NCBI RefSeq assembly: GCF_030704535.1
Contig: NC_081812.1
Coordinates: 21,117,501 to 21,181,500 of the forward strand
Direction: 5' to 3'
Source: Vitis vinifera
Lineage: Eukaryota; Streptophyta; Magnoliopsida; Vitales; Vitaceae
Length of the DNA stretch: 64,000 nt
Shown here: piece by piece, positions 61,143 to 64,000 of the stretch
Position numbering within the stretch: position 1 is the first letter of the stretch
Layout: each line of letters starts with the position of its first letter
Position numbers and translations under genes: made by a program
Notes under the pieces: model-generated
What the model saw: the letters and a program-made list of their open reading frames with translations, nothing else
Told to the model about the DNA's origin: nothing
Databases searched by the model: none

Positions 61143-62882
61143 ATGCAAGCCTCTTCCAACCACCAAGAGGACTATAAGTTGAAGGACACACACCCCCAGC
61201 TCGGGGAGCGATGGCCGCATGGAGGAGTACGTGGTGGAGGCGGGTGGATCAGCAGCGACAGAGTTACAAGCACTTATGATCTTGTTGAACAGATGTATTA
61301 TCTGTATGTACGAGTGGTAAAAGCCAAAGATCTTCCCACAAACGCTGTAACTGGAGGCTGTGACCCATATGTAGAAGTGAAGCTGGGGAATTATAAAGGA
61401 AAAACAATGCACTTTGAGAAGAAAACAAACCCGGAATGGCACCAGGTCTTCGCATTCTCTAAAGACAAGATTCAATCTTCAGTTCTTGAGGTTTATGTCA
61501 GAGAAAGAGATATGGTGTCGAGAGATGATTATCTTGGGAAGGTGGTGTTTGACATGAACGAAGTTCCAACCAGAGTTCCACCAGATAGCCCGCTGGCACC
61601 TCAGTGGTACAGATTAGAGGATAGGCGTGGGGACAGCAAGGTGAAAGGGGAGGTCATGCTTGCAGTTTGGATGGGAACCCAAGCTGATGAAGCTTTTCCA
61701 GAGGCATGGCATTCAGATGCAGCTACAGTACATGGAGAGGGTGTTTTCAATATCCGATCAAAAGTTTATGTATCACCAAAGCTCTGGTATCTCAGAGTCA
61801 ATGTGATTGAAGCTCAAGACGTAGAATCACAGGACAAAGGCCAACTACCACAGGTTTTTGTGAAGGCTCAAGTTGGAAACCAGGTACTTAAAACCAAGAC
61901 ATGCCCAACCCGAACCACCAGCCCATTCTGGAACGAAGATCTACTCTTTGTAGCAGCCGAGCCTTTTGAAGAAATGTTGGTAATGACAATTGAAAATAAG
62001 ATGGGCCCTTCAAAAGATGAAGTTATGGGCAGGATAAGCTTGCCACTCAACATCTTTGAGCGGCGCATGGATCATCGGCCGGTTCATTCTCGATGGTTCA
62101 ACCTTGAAAAATTTGGATTCGGAGCTTTAGAGGGAGACAAGAGGCATGAGCTTAAGTTCTCAAGCAGGGTTCATCTCAGAGTCTGCCTTGAGGGAGCCTA
62201 TCATGTACTTGATGAATCAACCATGTACATAAGCGACCAACGGCCCACAGCTCGGCAGCTATGGAAGCAGCCAATTGGGATCCTGGAAGTGGGCATCTTA
62301 AGTGCACAAGGGCTTCTCCCAATGAAGACCAGGGATGGCCGAGGAACCACAGATGCTTATTGTGTAGCTAAGTATGGGCAGAAATGGGTAAGAACAAGAA
62401 CAATACTCGAGAGCTCCACTCCAAAATGGAATGAGCAATACACATGGGAAGTCTATGACCCTTGTACAGTGATAACACTGGGAGTTTTTGATAACTGCCA
62501 CTTGGGTGGGAATGAGAAACCCGGTGGTGGCGGCGGAGCTGGAAAAGACTCGAGGATTGGAAAGGTGAGAATTCGTCTATCAACCCTAGAAACGGATCGG
62601 ATATATACACATGCTTACCCGCTTCTTGTTCTACACCCATCTGGTGTGAAGAAGATGGGGGAACTCCAACTAGCTGTTCGATTCACTTGCCTTTCTCTGG
62701 CAAACATGATTTATCTCTATGGACACCCCCTACTGCCAAAGATGCATTATCTACATCCTTTCACTGTGAACCAACTAGATAGCTTGAGATACCAGGCCAT
62801 GAGCATTGTGGCAGCGAGGCTTGGCCGCGCTGAGCCACCGTTACGGAAAGAGGTTGTGGAGTACATGCTGGATGTGGATTCC

Positions 62883-62914
<32 letters not shown>

Positions 62915-63527
62915 CTTCTTCAGAATTGTGTCTCTGTTTTCTGGTATGATCTCTATGAGCAGGTGGCTTGGTGAAGTCTGTCAATGGAAGAACCCCGTCA
63001 CTTCAGTTCTAGTTCACGTCCTGTTTTTCATATTGATCTGCTACCCAGAATTGATACTCCCAACCATCTTCCTTTACATGTTTCTAATCGGGATATGGAA
63101 CTACCGGTTCAGGCCGAGGCATCCTCCACACATGGATACTAAGCTTTCATGGGCAGAAGCAGTTCACCGAGATGAACTAGATGAAGAGTTTGACACTTTC
63201 CCTACGTCTAAGCCTCAAGATGTAGTGATGATGAGATATGACAGGCTTAGAAGTGTGGCTGGAAGGATTCAAACTGTGGTGGGAGACATGGCAACACAGG
63301 GAGAGAGATTTCAGTCCTTGCTCAGCTGGAGAGACCCAAGAGCTACGAGCCTCTACATAGTTTTCTGCCTCATTGCAGCTGTGGTTCTTTATGTGACACC
63401 CTTTAAAATATTGGCTTTGGTAGCAGGCCTGTTTTGGCTGCGGCATCCAAGGTTTCGAAGCAAAATGCCTTCTGCTCCCAGCAATTTCTTCAGGAGGCTG
63501 CCTGCTCGCAGTGATAGCATGCTTTGA
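61143..63527 (+). CDS. MCTP/FTIP family protein (multiple C2 domains and transmembrane region)
   Basis: A single-exon frame of 794 aa from ATG 61143 (MQASSNHQEDYKLK; the family typically starts MQ). Three C2 domains lie at about residues 50-160 (YYLYVRVVKAKDL, CDPYVEV), 214-325 and 378-493. A C-terminal PRT_C region carries two hydrophobic hairpins at about 618-652 and 736-765. TYDLVEQM, PPDSPLAPQWYRLEDR and QADEAFPEAWHSDA match Arabidopsis MCTP3/4-type proteins from memory. Such proteins sit in ER and plasmodesmal membranes, tether membranes and move cargo such as FT or homeodomain proteins. The middle C2 has KGQLPQVFVK where others have a calcium-binding DPYV, so it is probably calcium-independent. 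A Gly-rich loop (GGGGGAG) lies in the third C2. The frame is intact and probably functional. Confidence 0.96.
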
Positions 63528-64000
63528 AAAATGGAACACAACCAAGCTGTTTCTCACTGTTTTAACGTCAATTCTAATCTTGTACCTCATCCTTTCACTG
63601 TGTTACCATAACATGTCTGTTCTTTTGTTTGTTCAATAGAAAAAGGGCAAGAATCAACTCAGATCTTAAGTTCCCTTGTGTGACATTTCTTTCCTCCAAA
63701 CCTAACATAAAAAAGAGGATGCAATTAAATGATGGGAAACATTGCAGAACTTAGGCATGTATGTGACTGTATGTATATACACATGATGAGAATGGAAGAA
63801 ATGTCTTACATGTAGATAGAAAATGGCCAAAGACCTGAACAAATTAACAGTCTCCACAAAAATGCTGGATGGCGAAGTTTTGTCGGTTGGGTTGAAATGT
63901 AACATCTTCAACTGCCCTCTCTTTCCTTTTACTATTTGATGAAGGAAAGGTATAGAATACATCCAAATAAGGGTTATAGAACCCTACAGATGAGGAAAGG
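63528..64000. other. 3' flank of the MCTP gene
   Basis: Probably the 3' UTR, with an AATAGA near 63634 as a possible variant poly(A) signal, then non-coding DNA to the window end. No further gene is seen. Confidence 0.4.

Noticed and set aside
1..64000. CRISPR arrays, operons, riboswitches
   Set aside because: The sequence is plant nuclear DNA. The regular repeats seen are AT-rich palindromic arrays without spacers.

Overview
This window is plant nuclear DNA and carries no sign of bacterial organisation. It has plant glycoside hydrolase family 17 (GH17) beta-1,3-glucanase genes, a plant multiple-C2-domain/transmembrane (MCTP/FTIP) gene, Ty3/gypsy retrotransposons and very AT-rich spacers. 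My best guess is grapevine (Vitis). The protein flavour fits, and the complete retrotransposon (10.48 kb, about 0.81-kb LTRs) resembles the grape element Gret1 in size and layout. The species is an inference; no search was run.

Layout. 1-4237: 3' part of a Gret1-like element in + orientation, with its 3' LTR at 3428-4237. 4238-8190: repeat block R1. 8190-9079, 10890-12057 and 16770-17710: three GH17 genes, all on the minus strand (one truncated, one intact, one lacking a clear first exon). 18369-20719: block R2, a second copy of R1. 20720-30265: segment A. 31030-33640: block R3, a third relative of R1. 34140-44616: a complete Gret1-like element on the minus strand, flanked by a CTGAT target duplication. 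47575-57225: segment B, a second copy of A. 61143-63527: an intact MCTP gene. The window was shaped by tandem segmental duplication (R+A, and later R+B split by the retrotransposon). Smaller insertions (Tourist-like, hAT-like, SINE-like) followed, along with pseudogenes.

Segments A and B look non-coding. Each holds a decayed plastid-type tRNA-Asp, a hAT-like non-autonomous element, a SINE-like sequence and an inverted-repeat poly(A)-binding-protein pseudogene. R1, R2 and R3 each end in a tandem array of roughly 120-bp units, and every unit is itself an imperfect palindrome.

The most interesting object is the gene carried antisense inside both Gret1-like elements. It lies between pol and the 3' LTR and has its own TATA box, three exons with proper GT/AG junctions, a coiled-coil C-terminus and a poly(A) signal facing the end of pol. 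In the left element the spliced frame is fully open (743 codons). In the right element it is broken by a CAG-to-TAG change and by a shifted splice acceptor. Antisense ORFs at this position are known in Tat-type plant retrotransposons, so the class is not new. The intact spliced gene, its promoter and the paired decay pattern deserve follow-up.
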